A stretch of 64,000 nucleotides of DNA from Aquibium microcysteis (GTDB taxonomy: Bacteria; Pseudomonadota; Alphaproteobacteria; Rhizobiales; Rhizobiaceae), in contig NZ_CP061080.1 of assembly GCF_014495845.1 (NCBI RefSeq), positions 2,903,001 to 2,967,000 of the forward strand, written 5' to 3'. Shown in pieces: positions 47,581-56,403 of this stretch; positions within the stretch are counted from its first letter, which is position 1; each line of letters begins with the position of its first letter. A model generated the notes under the pieces. That model was not told the DNA's origin, ran no database searches, and saw nothing but the letters and a program-made list of their open reading frames with translations. Both the position numbers and the translations under genes were made by a program.

Positions 47581-48106
47581 GCGGCATCTCCTGTGCGTGC
47601 ACCCCGGAGGGAAGCAAGAACCCATACAAATCTTTTACTCCGATAAAATTACATATTGCAATCGAGTTTTTTTCGAACCCCGCGGCTCCCGAACGACCGG
47701 AAGCCGCCGTCGCGCGTCGGGTCGAGGCGATGGTGGCGCGGGGATGTTCGACGGCGGCTCTCCCTCGGAAAAATCGCCCGTCCATCGCGACGAGCAGGGT
47801 GGCGTCGGAGCGACGCGCAGGCCGGGCGGACCGGCGCGACCCGGATGCCCGACGATCGACCGCGCGATGGCGACCTCGCCGCGATCCGCCCTCGCGACGA
47901 CGTCACCACGCGCTGCCGGCACCGGCCCGTCGCCGCCGACGGGGTGGCTGCGCGACCAGTCTTCCGCTGGACGGGCGGCGAGAACGGACCGTCGAGCGAC
48001 CGGAAGAGCGTGCCGGCGTCGACGCGTCGCGCCGGCGAAGCTCGTCGACGCAAGGCTGCCGTGGTGCCGGGAAGCCGCCCCCGCTCGCGGGACAAGGCGT
48101 GGCCGC
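47581..48106. other. Intergenic with AT-rich promoter segment
   Basis: About 50 bases upstream of the esterase gene an AT-rich stretch (47625-47675) contains CCGATAAAATTACATATTG and CAATCG, which partly resembles the island at 44.4 kb. From 47700 to 48106 the sequence is GC-rich, with no convincing gene, hairpin or repeat. Confidence 0.4.
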
Positions 48107-48288
48107 TCACACAGCCTCCGCCGGCCGTTCTGCGCTCCGGCTGAAGCCCCGGATCACCTCGACCAGCCGCTCCGTCCGCCCGACGTCGAACACCTGCTGC
48201 AGCCCTTCCGGAGCCTCGTCGATGAAGGGGCTCTCGCAGAGCAGGCCGGGTCCATGGTGTCCTTCTCGGTGAGGTGCTCGATCACCAT
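48107..48288 (-). pseudogene. Remnant of type I restriction enzyme subunit R (C-terminus)
   Basis: Read on the reverse strand, one frame gives MVIEHLTEKDTMDPA and the next gives LLCESPFIDEAPEGLQQVFD, then GRTERLVEVIRGF and a stop. Together they match the conserved C-terminal tail of HsdR-type helicase/endonucleases (...HLTxxGxMDPxxLYESPFTDxAPxG...). A single missing base near 48245 breaks the frame, and nothing upstream of 48288 resembles the rest of the 1000-residue protein. It is a decayed fragment next to a tRNA gene. Confidence 0.65.
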
Positions 48289-48489
48289 CTGGCGACGCCC
48301 AAGGCTCCTTCGGGATCTGCGGGACGCGAGACAGCCCACGAGCAGAGTGGTCGGGGAGAGCGCAGACGGGCAAGCCTCGGCCCGTCGATTCTGGCCTGTT
48401 CCTCGCTGCGACTGGTCCGGCAGATTCAGGCGCCGGCGAGCACCGCGAGCACAGCACGAAGAACTCTCTGTTTCAGAAGCAGGGGAGGT

Positions 48490-48563
48490 TGGCTGGGGAA
48501 CCTGGATTCGAACCAGGACTAACGGAGTCAGAGTCCGTGGGTCTACCGTTAACCTATTCCCCA
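48490..48563 (-). tRNA. tRNA-Gln (anticodon CTG)
   Basis: The reverse strand folds as a 74-base tRNA with an encoded CCA. Acceptor stem TGGGGAA pairs with TTCCCCA, the anticodon arm ACGGA-CTCTGAC-TCCGT presents CTG, and the T arm is CCTGGTTCGAATCCAGG. The anticodon reads the Gln codon CAG, which is frequent in a genome of this composition. Confidence 0.96.
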
Positions 48564-49219
48564 CCAGTGTGACGCTGCCGCACATGCGGCATGGGCGTGC
48601 GGACGGTAATCCGGGCGCCGCGCCAGCGCTGATGGGGCGCTACTTAACACATTGTCGGGCGCGATCAAGCCCGCAGCGGTGGAAAAACACGCAGGGGTGC
48701 CGGGCGTGTGGACGGCGGCGGCGGGCAGGCGCGCGCGACCGCGGCGGCCCATCCCGACAGGCTTCTTCCGGAACGGGCTCGCCGCGACCGCGCGCCCACC
48801 TGCGGCACGGCGCTCCCCGACACATCGTGCCCCAGGCATCGCGGCGTGCGGCTCGGGGCGAAGGCGCCGCCCCTGCCCGCGCCGCTGCGGCGCGCGGACG
48901 TCCTGCCCGAGGCCCTGCCTGCACGCCAAGGCCTCGCGGGGCGCCTGCCGGAAAAGCCCCCGCCGCCGTTGCCTTGCGCGGGGTGCATGTTGAAGCCCCG
49001 ACAGCTTTCCGCGGAAGGCGGCGCACCTGCCCGACGCTCGCACGCCGGTCCATCCCCTGCCCGCGCCGATATGCCACCACGCCCGCCCTGCCCGACGCCC
49101 CGCCGGCACACCCGGCTTCGCAGAGCGCCGTCCCGGATACGCCCGTCCTCCTCCCCACCGCCGTTGCCTTGCGCGGCTTTCTTGCTTAAAGCCCCGGCCA
49201 GCACATCATGGGGGAAGGA
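48564..49219. other. GC-rich intergenic with imperfect short repeats
   Basis: No supportable gene. CCGCCGTTGCCTTGCGCGG occurs at about 48962 and 49160, each followed by a degenerate AAGCCCCG. The spacing of about 195 bp and the repeated GCCTGCCCGACGC suggest an old duplication. Confidence 0.45.
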
Positions 49220-50518
49220 ATGTCCGGACCAGTCGTCCTGATCGCCGGCGGCGGCATCGGCGGGCTTGCGACCGCGCTGACGCTGCACCAGATCGGCGTG
49301 CGCTGCATCGTCTTCGAGAGCGTGAAGGCGCTGAAGCCGCTCGGTGTCGGCATCAACATCCAGCCCAACGCGGTGCGCGAACTGGAAGACCTCGGCATCG
49401 GCACGGCCGAACTCGACCGCGTCGGCCTGCCGGCGCGCGAATGGGCGCTGGTGGGGCTGAACGGCAACGACGTCTATTCCGAGCCGCGCGGTCTCGAGGC
49501 CGGCTATGCCTGGCCGCAATATGCCGTGCATCGCGGACGCCTGCAGATGCTGCTGTTCGAGACGGTGGTGGAACGCCTCGGCGCCGATGCGGTGCGGCTC
49601 GACAGCCGCGTCACCGGATATCGCAACGAGCCCGGCGGCGGGGTCACCGCCGTCGTTCAGCATTCGGACGGGTCGACGAACGAGGAGACCGGCGCGCTGC
49701 TCGTCGGCGCCGACGGCATCCACTCCGCGGTGCGCGCGCAGATGCATCCGGCCCAGCCGCCGATCCACTGGGGCGGCGCGGTGATGTGGCGTGGCACGAG
49801 CCTCGGCAAGCCGATCCGCTCCGGTGCCTCCTTCGTCGGCCTCGGCACGCACCGGCACCGCGTCGTCTTCTACCCGATCTCGCATCCCGACCCGAAGACC
49901 GGCCTGTCGGTGATCAACTGGATCGCCGAGGTGACACAGGACGCCTCGAAAGGCTGGCAGGGCGGCGACTGGAACAAGCGCGTGGCGCTCGAGGACTTCG
50001 TCCACCATTTCGACGGCTGGACCTGGGACTGGCTCGACGTGCCCGCAATGCTGTCGGGGGCGACCGACGTCTTCGAATATCCGATGATCGACCGCGACCC
50101 CGTGCCGACCTGGCGCGACGGCGCGGTGGCGCTGATGGGCGATGCCGCGCACGCCATGTATCCGACCGGCTCGAACGGCGCGAGCCAGGCGATCGTCGAC
50201 GCGCGCGTGCTCGGTGCCTGCCTGGTCGAGCACGGCGTGACGGAAAGGGCGCTCGCCGCCTATGACGATAGGCTCTGCGGGCCGATCTCGGCCGTCATCC
50301 TGCGCAACCGCGGCGCCGGCCCCTTCGGCCTGCTCAACCTCGTCGACGAACGCTGCGGCGGCGCCTTCGACAACATCGACGACGTCATTCCCGCCGAGGA
50401 GCGCGCCGCCTTCATGGCCGGCTACAAGGCCGCCGCCGGCTTCGCCATCGAGAAGCTCAACGCCGCACCGCCCACCATCGCGCCCGGCGCGCGGGTGAAG
50501 GAGACGGCGTCGGCCTGA
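49220..50518 (+). CDS. FAD-dependent monooxygenase (aromatic hydroxylase type)
   Basis: The 432-residue protein is a class A flavoprotein monooxygenase. The N-terminal flavin site is VLIAGGGIGGLATALTLHQIG, DG motif LLVGADGIHSAVRAQM near residue 172, and FAD-phosphate motif VALMGDAAHAMYPTGSNGAS near 306. Relatives hydroxylate salicylate, phenazines and similar aromatics (the PhzS-like group). An upstream ATG at 49208 is also possible, adding four residues; the purine-rich GGGGAAGG sits between the two. It is an isolated gene. Confidence 0.9.
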   Translation: MSGPVVLIAGGGIGGLATALTLHQIGVRCIVFESVKALKPLGVGINIQPNAVRELEDLGIGTAELDRVGLPAREWALVGLNGNDVYSEPRGLEAGYAWPQYAVHRGRLQMLLFETVVERLGADAVRLDSRVTGYRNEPGGGVTAVVQHSDGSTNEETGALLVGADGIHSAVRAQMHPAQPPIHWGGAVMWRGTSLGKPIRSGASFVGLGTHRHRVVFYPISHPDPKTGLSVINWIAEVTQDASKGWQGGDWNKRVALEDFVHHFDGWTWDWLDVPAMLSGATDVFEYPMIDRDPVPTWRDGAVALMGDAAHAMYPTGSNGASQAIVDARVLGACLVEHGVTERALAAYDDRLCGPISAVILRNRGAGPFGLLNLVDERCGGAFDNIDDVIPAEERAAFMAGYKAAAGFAIEKLNAAPPTIAPGARVKETASA

Positions 50519-50524
50519 GAGGCT

Positions 50525-50593
50525 GCGGAAGAATGCCCGCTTCCCTGCAGCTCGAGCCAGAAATCGCCAGGATTTCAGCAGGCATTCTTTCGC
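50525..50593. terminator. Long-loop inverted repeat after monooxygenase
   Basis: GCGGAAGAATGCC (50525-50537) and GGCATTCTTTCGC (50581-50593) pair at 12 of 13 positions around a 43-base loop, between two convergent genes. It may act as a transcription stop for both, though no T-run follows. Confidence 0.45.
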
Positions 50594-50644
50594 ATCCTCG
50601 ATCGATTCACACAGTCTGAGCGGGCCGGCGCGAAGCCCTCAGGA

Positions 50645-52264
50645 TCAGGCCGCGCCGCACGGCTCGGGAAGCCGCGGCAGCCACGAATCGTCCGGCAGGA
50701 AACCGAGCAGGCGGTCGAGCGCCGCGAGCGGGTCTCCCGACTGCACCGCGCCGCGGTGATGGCCTCCGGCGAGCGTCACCGTGCGGCCGTCCGGCAGGGC
50801 GACCGGCACCTCGACCGCGGTGCCCATGAGCGCCGGCGACACCCCCGCGAAATCCGGCACGGCGGCGTCGGGCGCGGCGAACAGCGACGGCGCATGGACG
50901 CAATCCGCCCCGAGCGGATAGCCCACCCGGCCGTAGACGTCGGGGAAGGAGGGGTCGTTGCCGACGTCGCCGAACATGCGGATGCCGAGTTCGCTCCAGC
51001 GCCGGGTGAATCGCGTCGCCTCGGCCGCCGCCTCGCCGATGGAGGACCGGGTCGAGACCGCGCCGTCCGGCCCGAACAGGCCGGCCTTGGCCTTCGGGCC
51101 GAAGGCGATCGCGTTGTTGGCGTGGATCAGCCGCCCCAGCGCGCCGCTGGCGAACACGCCCTTGCCGACCCCCATGAACCAGGAATTGTTGAGGACGTGG
51201 ATCGGCCCCTCGTTGCGCTGCGCGCCGCCGAGCTTGAACAGCGTCGGGTTCATGCGCGGTTCGAACCGCGCGAGGTCCTCCGGCGACAGGTGCGTCGAGG
51301 GACGATGGGTGAAGGCCGCGGTGTTGCCGTAGACGTAGAACCAGCCGGCGCGGTCGAGTTCGAAGGAGAAGGGGCGGAAGCAGTTCCGCAGGCGGTTGCG
51401 GCGGATCACCCAGTTCCAGGCATGGCCCTCGGGTTCGAAGACGTTGTCGCGGATGCGGACGAAGTCGTTCTCCTCGATCAGGACGTTGGCGGAAGACTGC
51501 CGGCCGCCGTTGAAGGCGAGCCCGTCAGGCGCGACGCCGGGCGCCAGCCTGTCGTGGCTGTTGAAGACATGGATGGCATTGAAGGCGTCGCTGACGCGGT
51601 TCCTGCGGATGATGACGTTGCCCGAGACGTTCCAGGCGCGGAAGAAGTCGCCGTCGAAGCAGCGCCAGTCACCCGTGAGATCGACGGCGGCGTCCTTCTC
51701 GTTGTCGCTCGCGCCGTGGATGCGCGCCCAGGGGATGCGGTTCCACATGTCGTGGCCGTCGCTGGTGTCCTGCTGCCAGTCGCAGTGCTGGACGACGATG
51801 TCGTGCGTGTCGATGCCGTTGGCGCCGATCGCGATCGTGCCGCCGCGGAAGCGGACGTCGTGGATGACGACGTGCTGGCAATCGTCGAGATAGATCGCCG
51901 TCGGCCAGCAGTCCGTGAAGTCGAGGCCGTGGATGGCGACGTGGCGGCAGTTGCGCAGCGTCAGCATCGCGAAATCGCCCACCTGTCCGACGCTCGGATA
52001 ATAGCCGGCCCGCTGGCGCCGGTCGGCGAGCGCGTTCGCCCATGACCGCGCTTCGTCCAGGGAGAGGCCGCTGGTGAAGACCGTTGCACCGCTCCGCGTG
52101 CCGCCGTCAGGCCCGATGACGATGGGCCGTGCCGGCGTGCCGGCGGCGCCCTGGATGACCAGCGGCACGTCGTATGTGCCGGACCGGAAGCCGATCGTAT
52201 CGCCCGCGAAAAGCCGTGGCGGGATCGCGCCATAGGCGCGGGGAGCAACCACGATCGATACCAT
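50645..52264 (-). CDS. Right-handed parallel beta-helix repeat protein
   Basis: The protein of about 539 residues has pectate-lyase-like parallel beta-helix turns: MLTLRNCRHVAIHGLDFTDC, IYLDDCQHVVIHDVRF, DTHDIVVQHCDWQ, NVIIRRNRVSDAFNAIHVFNS, NVLIEENDFVRIRDNVFE and WVIRRNRLRNC. Proteins of this type bind or cleave polysaccharides. No signal peptide is visible, which is unusual for such a protein. The ATG at 52264 has GGGAGG nine bases upstream. It stands alone. Confidence 0.85.
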   Translation of the reverse strand: MVSIVVAPRAYGAIPPRLFAGDTIGFRSGTYDVPLVIQGAAGTPARPIVIGPDGGTRSGATVFTSGLSLDEARSWANALADRRQRAGYYPSVGQVGDFAMLTLRNCRHVAIHGLDFTDCWPTAIYLDDCQHVVIHDVRFRGGTIAIGANGIDTHDIVVQHCDWQQDTSDGHDMWNRIPWARIHGASDNEKDAAVDLTGDWRCFDGDFFRAWNVSGNVIIRRNRVSDAFNAIHVFNSHDRLAPGVAPDGLAFNGGRQSSANVLIEENDFVRIRDNVFEPEGHAWNWVIRRNRLRNCFRPFSFELDRAGWFYVYGNTAAFTHRPSTHLSPEDLARFEPRMNPTLFKLGGAQRNEGPIHVLNNSWFMGVGKGVFASGALGRLIHANNAIAFGPKAKAGLFGPDGAVSTRSSIGEAAAEATRFTRRWSELGIRMFGDVGNDPSFPDVYGRVGYPLGADCVHAPSLFAAPDAAVPDFAGVSPALMGTAVEVPVALPDGRTVTLAGGHHRGAVQSGDPLAALDRLLGFLPDDSWLPRLPEPCGAA

Positions 52265-52644
52265 GCGGATGATCCTCCCGCCTGCCGGACTCATCCGGAA
52301 CGTTCCTGAAGCGGGAGTATCGCGCCAGCGTCGAAAAAGATAAACCGTCGAAGCGACGATGCGCGCCGGCAGCAGTCTCGACCCCGGTCCGGCAAGCGCG
52401 GTCGAAACGTCACGCGCCCTGGCCTGCGCGAAGGTCTTGCGATCGGAGCGCGACGCGATTGCCTAAGACGAATGCGCCCGACTGTTCAAAAAAATGGCTG
52501 TTGCATCAGTCTTGGTCAAAGTCATGTCGATGACGGCCCATGGTTAGAAGCGAATGCGTCCTTCGCCTCCGCCCAAAGCTCTTGCAGCTTGATTCCAAAG
52601 CGAGAATTCGAATAAGTTGCTGCCATTGGGCCGGGCGGGCGATC
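52265..52644. other. Intergenic between divergent genes
   Basis: No gene is supported. The AT-richer part (52487-52520, TGTTCAAAAAAATGGCTG and TTGGTCAAAGTC) is the likely promoter for the response regulator. An in-frame ATG at 52540 could extend that protein by 35 residues, but the extension does not look like part of a receiver domain. Confidence 0.4.
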
Positions 52645-53334
52645 ATGAACTCCAATGCCGCGATCTTGGAACTGGGCAGCACCCCGCACCCTCGGACGAA
52701 GCTCTTTCTGATCGACGATCATCCGATCGTCGAAGCGGGCCTCAGCCTTCTCCTCAGGGGGCATCCGGACCTCCACCTGTCGGGCAGCTGCTCCAGTCCG
52801 GACAGCCTCGCCAGCGAGGGTCTCGACCGGATCGCCGACGTCTTCATCCTCGATCTGGTCTACCGGGGCACGATCAACGTCGATGCCATCCGCAGTATCC
52901 GCAAGCTCGCGCCCGACAGCGTCATCGTGGTCTATTCCTCGCTCCCCAACAGGCAGTACCGGACGGTCGTCGCCGCCGCCGGAGCGGACGAGTTCGTGAG
53001 CAAGGATTCGAGCCTCGCCACCCTGCTCTCGACCATCCGCGAGATCGTCGTCCGGCGCCGGACCCGGGACGTGTTTCCGGCCTTGCCTGCGAGGGACGCC
53101 GCCGGGCCGACCGGGACCGACACGATCGTGATCGGCGACGTTCACCTGACGCGCCGCGAACGGCTGGTGGCGGGCATGATCGGACGAGGGGTGTCGATCG
53201 CAGAGATCGCCCGCACGGTCGGGATCAGCAAGAAGACCGTCGCGGTGCACCGGGACAACATCCGGCGCAAGCTGAACTGCCGCGACAGCAACGAGCTGAT
53301 CGCCCGTCTCTCGGCGCTCTCGCTGGCGCCCTGA
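52645..53334 (+). CDS. NarL/FixJ-type response regulator
   Basis: The 229-residue protein has a receiver domain with the acidic pair in LFLIDDHPIVEAG, the phospho-acceptor Asp in DVFILDLVYRG and the conserved Lys in EFVSKDSS. A LuxR-type helix-turn-helix (LTRRERLVAGMIGRGVSIAEIARTVGISKKTVAVHRDNIRRKLNC) follows. No kinase is adjacent; the nearest is the MASE1 kinase at 58.8 kb. It precedes the secretion locus and may regulate it. The ATG at 52645 has only a weak ribosome site. Confidence 0.9.
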   Translation: MNSNAAILELGSTPHPRTKLFLIDDHPIVEAGLSLLLRGHPDLHLSGSCSSPDSLASEGLDRIADVFILDLVYRGTINVDAIRSIRKLAPDSVIVVYSSLPNRQYRTVVAAAGADEFVSKDSSLATLLSTIREIVVRRRTRDVFPALPARDAAGPTGTDTIVIGDVHLTRRERLVAGMIGRGVSIAEIARTVGISKKTVAVHRDNIRRKLNCRDSNELIARLSALSLAP

Positions 53335-53410
53335 CGCCGGCGTCTCGCGGCGCACGGACGGCGGCCGGGATTCGCGCGGGGCCGGCGCAGTGCTCGGCGG
53401 ACCGCGCCCC

Positions 53411-53635
53411 TTCACTTTCGTCATCCCGGGCGAAGCCGGAGCGAAACGGAGGCGCAGACCCGGGATTCATGCCTCGGCCGATATCGGAGAGCGGGACGAC
53501 GTCGAAAAGAGTCGGCTTCCGGTGGATGTCCTCCACCGGATTGCGGTCAGGGGCGGCGAGGCATGGATCCCGGATACGCCGTCCTTCGCTCCGCTCGGAC
53601 GCCGTTCCGGGATGACGAAAGTGGGGGCGGAACGC
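53411..53635. repeat. Two copies of dispersed CATCCCGG palindromic repeat
   Basis: A forward copy at about 53411-53475 starts TTTCGTCATCCCGGGCGAAG and ends CCCGGGATTCATGCCTC. An inverted copy at about 53553-53635 reads GAGGCATGGATCCCGGATAC through CGTTCCGGGATGACGAAAG. The inverted copy is nearly identical to the element inside the direct repeats at 1.2 and 1.6 kb. The interval 53335-53760 holds no gene. Confidence 0.85.
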
Positions 53636-53760
53636 CGTGCGACGGCGAAGGCAGTCCCGGTGCCGGCCGCCCTGTCGCGCGTCATTCCGGAAGACGAAGC
53701 GCGCTGCGCGGCCGTCCGGCATGAGGGAGACGGCGAGGCCGGTCTCCGCAGCGGCGCGCT

Positions 53761-54126
53761 CTAGGCCTCGACCCCGTCGATCATCTGGCGCGCCATGTCG
53801 CGGATCGGCGCCGCGGCGACCGCCGCCAGGTTCTCGAGGATGTCCATGGCTTCAGCCTCCTCGCCCATGCCGCGCAGCGCCACGGCGAGGAAGAAATAGA
53901 TCGCGTCGCTGGGCTCGGCGGCGTTGAGGATCGCGGCGGCACCGCGCGCGTCGCCCCGCGCCATCTTCACGAGCCCCTGCCCCAGCGGGCCGATCTCCGC
54001 CCCCGGCCGCGCCAGCGCGAGCGCGGCGAAGATGGCGTCCGCGCCTTCAAGCGTGCCGCGTGAGAGCCCCAGCATTCCGATCGACGCGAGAAGCCGCGTC
54101 TCGTCGCTCGTCAGCAGTTCCGCCAC
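53761..54126 (-). CDS. HrpB1/HrpK-like TPR protein, 121 aa
   Basis: The 121-residue helical protein with a degenerate TPR pattern (LLASIGMLGLSRGTLEGADAIFAALALARPG, ALVKMARGD-like second repeat, FFLAVALRGMGEEAEAMDILENL third repeat) resembles the small HrpB1/HrpK family found in type III secretion clusters. The start is a GTG at 54126 with a poorly spaced ribosome site. It diverges from sctV and shares a 150-bp promoter region with it, which supports a role in the same apparatus, perhaps as a chaperone. The family call is tentative. Confidence 0.6.
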   Translation of the reverse strand: MAELLTSDETRLLASIGMLGLSRGTLEGADAIFAALALARPGAEIGPLGQGLVKMARGDARGAAAILNAAEPSDAIYFFLAVALRGMGEEAEAMDILENLAAVAAAPIRDMARQMIDGVEA

Positions 54127-54279
54127 CGGTCATCCAGCTCCCTTGCGCCGCCGAAGCGGCAGGCCGTCCGGACCCTAGCGCCGCGGGCCGGCACGATGGT
54201 GTCAAAGGATACATCCGCTCCCCCGCCCGGAAGGCACAACGGGAGCGCCGCGCGGCCAGACGGCAGGAGGCCAGGAATC

Positions 54280-56388
54280 GTGTTCACCAGATTTTTGCGT
54301 GCGGCGTCGCAGCGCAACGACGTCATCCTCGCCTTCCTGCTGATCTGCATCGTCTTCATGATGATCCTGCCGCTGCCCACCTTCCTGGTGGACATCCTGA
54401 TCGGCATCAACCTCACGCTCTCGGCCATCCTTCTGATGGTCGCGATCTATCTCTCCGACATCGTCGCCTTTTCCGCCTTTCCGGCGATCCTGCTCCTGAC
54501 GACGCTGTTCCGGCTCGCTTTGTCGATCACCACCACGCGCCTGATCCTCCTCGACGCCGATGCGGGTCAGATCGTCGAGACCTTCGGCAAGTTCGTCGTC
54601 TCCGGCAATCTCGTCGTCGGCGCCGTCATCTTCCTGATCCTGACCATCGTCAACTTCATGGTCATCACCAAGGGGGCCGAGCGCGTCGCGGAAGTCTCGG
54701 CGCGGTTCTCGCTGGACGCGATGCCCGGCAAGCAGATGTCGATCGATTCCGACATGCGCGCCGGCCAGATCGACATGAACGAGGCCAAGAGCCGCCGCGG
54801 CAAGCTCGAGAAGGAATCGCAACTCTACGGCGCCATGGACGGCGCCATGAAGTTCGTGAAGGGCGACGCCATCGCCGGCCTGATCATCATCGCCGTCAAC
54901 ATCATCGGCGGTATCCTGATCGGCACCACCCAGCGCGGCATGGACATCGGCGAGGCGCTGAACCTCTATGCCATCCTCACGATCGGCGACGGGCTGGTGT
55001 CACAGATCCCGGCGCTGTTCATCTCCATCACCGCGGGCTTCATCGTCACCCGCGTCTCGTCGGAGAAGAACGAGAATCTCGGCTCCGACATCGCCGGACA
55101 GCTCATCAACGAACCCAAGGCGCTGCTGATCGCGGGCGGCATCTGCGTCGGCTTCGCCCTGATCCCCGGCTTCCCGACCATCACCTTCCTGCTGCTGGCC
55201 GCGCTGGTGGGCGGCGGCGGCTACATGATCATCCGCCGTCGCAAATCCGACACCCGCGAGCGAGAGGGAACCCGCATGCCGGCCCTGTCCGCGGCGGCCG
55301 GCCCGGTCGGACAGGCGCCGCGCTTCCCCGACGAGGAGGAGGACACCCGCCCCGTCGAGCCGGTCACCTTCGCCCTGACGGTGCCGCTGATGGTCGACAT
55401 CGCCGCATCGGTGCGTTCGGCGATCAAGCCCGAGCGGCTCGACCGCGAGGTCGCCCGCGTGCGGCGGGCGCTCTATTTCGACCTCGGCGTGCCCTTTCCC
55501 GGCATCCACCTGCGGCTGAACGAGAACCTCGCCGCCGGCCACTACCGCATCATGGTCAACGAGATTCCGGTCGCCGCCGGTGCGGCACGGGCGGACCACT
55601 TCATCGTGCGCGAGAGCGAAGCCAACCTGAAGATGTTCGACATCCCCTATGAAAGGGGCGACGATTTCCTGCCGAACACGCCGAGCCTCTGGGTCCATAC
55701 CCGCCATCTCGGCCTCGTCGACCAGTCGGGCATCCAGCGCATGACGCTGCCCAGCATGCTGACCTACCACCTCGCCCACGTTCTCAAGGACCATGCGGGG
55801 CAGTTCCTCGGCGTGCAGGAGGCGATGTTCCTCATGAACCAGATGGAGAAGAACTTCGCCGAGCTCGTGCGCGAGGCGACCCGCGCGCTGCCCATCATCA
55901 CCATCACGGACGTCCTCAAGCGCCTCGTCGGCGAAGGCATCTCGATCCGCGACATGCGCACCATCCTGGAGGCGCTGGTGGAATGGGGCCAGCGCGAGAA
56001 GGACCCGATCCTGCTCTCCGAACATGTTCGCGGCGCGCTCTCCCGCTACATCACCTACAAGTACTCCGGCGGCCAGAACGTCATCCCGGCCTATCTGCTC
56101 GGCAAGGAAGTCGAGGACGAGGTCCGCGGCGCCGTGCGCCAGACCTCGGCGGCTTCCTACCTGGCGCTCTCGCCCGACTTCCACCGTCGCCTGATGGAGG
56201 CGCTGAAGGCCTCCATCGGCGACCTCAGCGGCCATGCGCTGACCCCGGTCCTGCTCGCGCCGATGGACATCCGCCGCTTCATGCGCAAGATCGTCGAGCG
56301 GGACTTCCCCGAACTCGCGATCCTGTCCTTCCAGGAGCTGGCGCCCGACGTCAGCATCCAGCCGCTCGACCGAATCCGCATCACCTGA
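54280..56388 (+). CDS. sctV: Type III secretion export gate protein SctV
   Basis: The 702-residue protein belongs to the FlhA/LcrD family. Around eight membrane helices occupy residues 15-330, including MILPLPTFLVDILIGINL, FRLALSITTTRLILL and the FHIPEP signature RVAEVSARFSLDAMPGKQM at about 135-153. The C-terminal 350 residues are the cytoplasmic nonamer-forming domain. It resembles SctV (HrcV, YscV) more than FlhA, and no flagellar gene is nearby. It uses the proton gradient to drive protein export. A GTG at 54280, nine bases after AGGAGG, is preferred to an ATG at 54196 with no ribosome site. Confidence 0.88.
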   Translation: MFTRFLRAASQRNDVILAFLLICIVFMMILPLPTFLVDILIGINLTLSAILLMVAIYLSDIVAFSAFPAILLLTTLFRLALSITTTRLILLDADAGQIVETFGKFVVSGNLVVGAVIFLILTIVNFMVITKGAERVAEVSARFSLDAMPGKQMSIDSDMRAGQIDMNEAKSRRGKLEKESQLYGAMDGAMKFVKGDAIAGLIIIAVNIIGGILIGTTQRGMDIGEALNLYAILTIGDGLVSQIPALFISITAGFIVTRVSSEKNENLGSDIAGQLINEPKALLIAGGICVGFALIPGFPTITFLLLAALVGGGGYMIIRRRKSDTREREGTRMPALSAAAGPVGQAPRFPDEEEDTRPVEPVTFALTVPLMVDIAASVRSAIKPERLDREVARVRRALYFDLGVPFPGIHLRLNENLAAGHYRIMVNEIPVAAGAARADHFIVRESEANLKMFDIPYERGDDFLPNTPSLWVHTRHLGLVDQSGIQRMTLPSMLTYHLAHVLKDHAGQFLGVQEAMFLMNQMEKNFAELVREATRALPIITITDVLKRLVGEGISIRDMRTILEALVEWGQREKDPILLSEHVRGALSRYITYKYSGGQNVIPAYLLGKEVEDEVRGAVRQTSAASYLALSPDFHRRLMEALKASIGDLSGHALTPVLLAPMDIRRFMRKIVERDFPELAILSFQELAPDVSIQPLDRIRIT

Positions 56389-56403
56389 CGGCCGGAGGAG
56401 GAC

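Noticed and set aside
48564..49219. Protein-coding gene in the GC-rich gap after the tRNA
   Set aside because: All frames are Arg/Ala/Pro-rich without ribosome sites, and all strands look equally open.
54280..56388. Flagellar FlhA
   Set aside because: It shares the FHIPEP signature, but sequence blocks fit SctV better, there are no flagellar genes in the neighbourhood, and a HrpB1-like gene is adjacent. A phylogeny would settle it.
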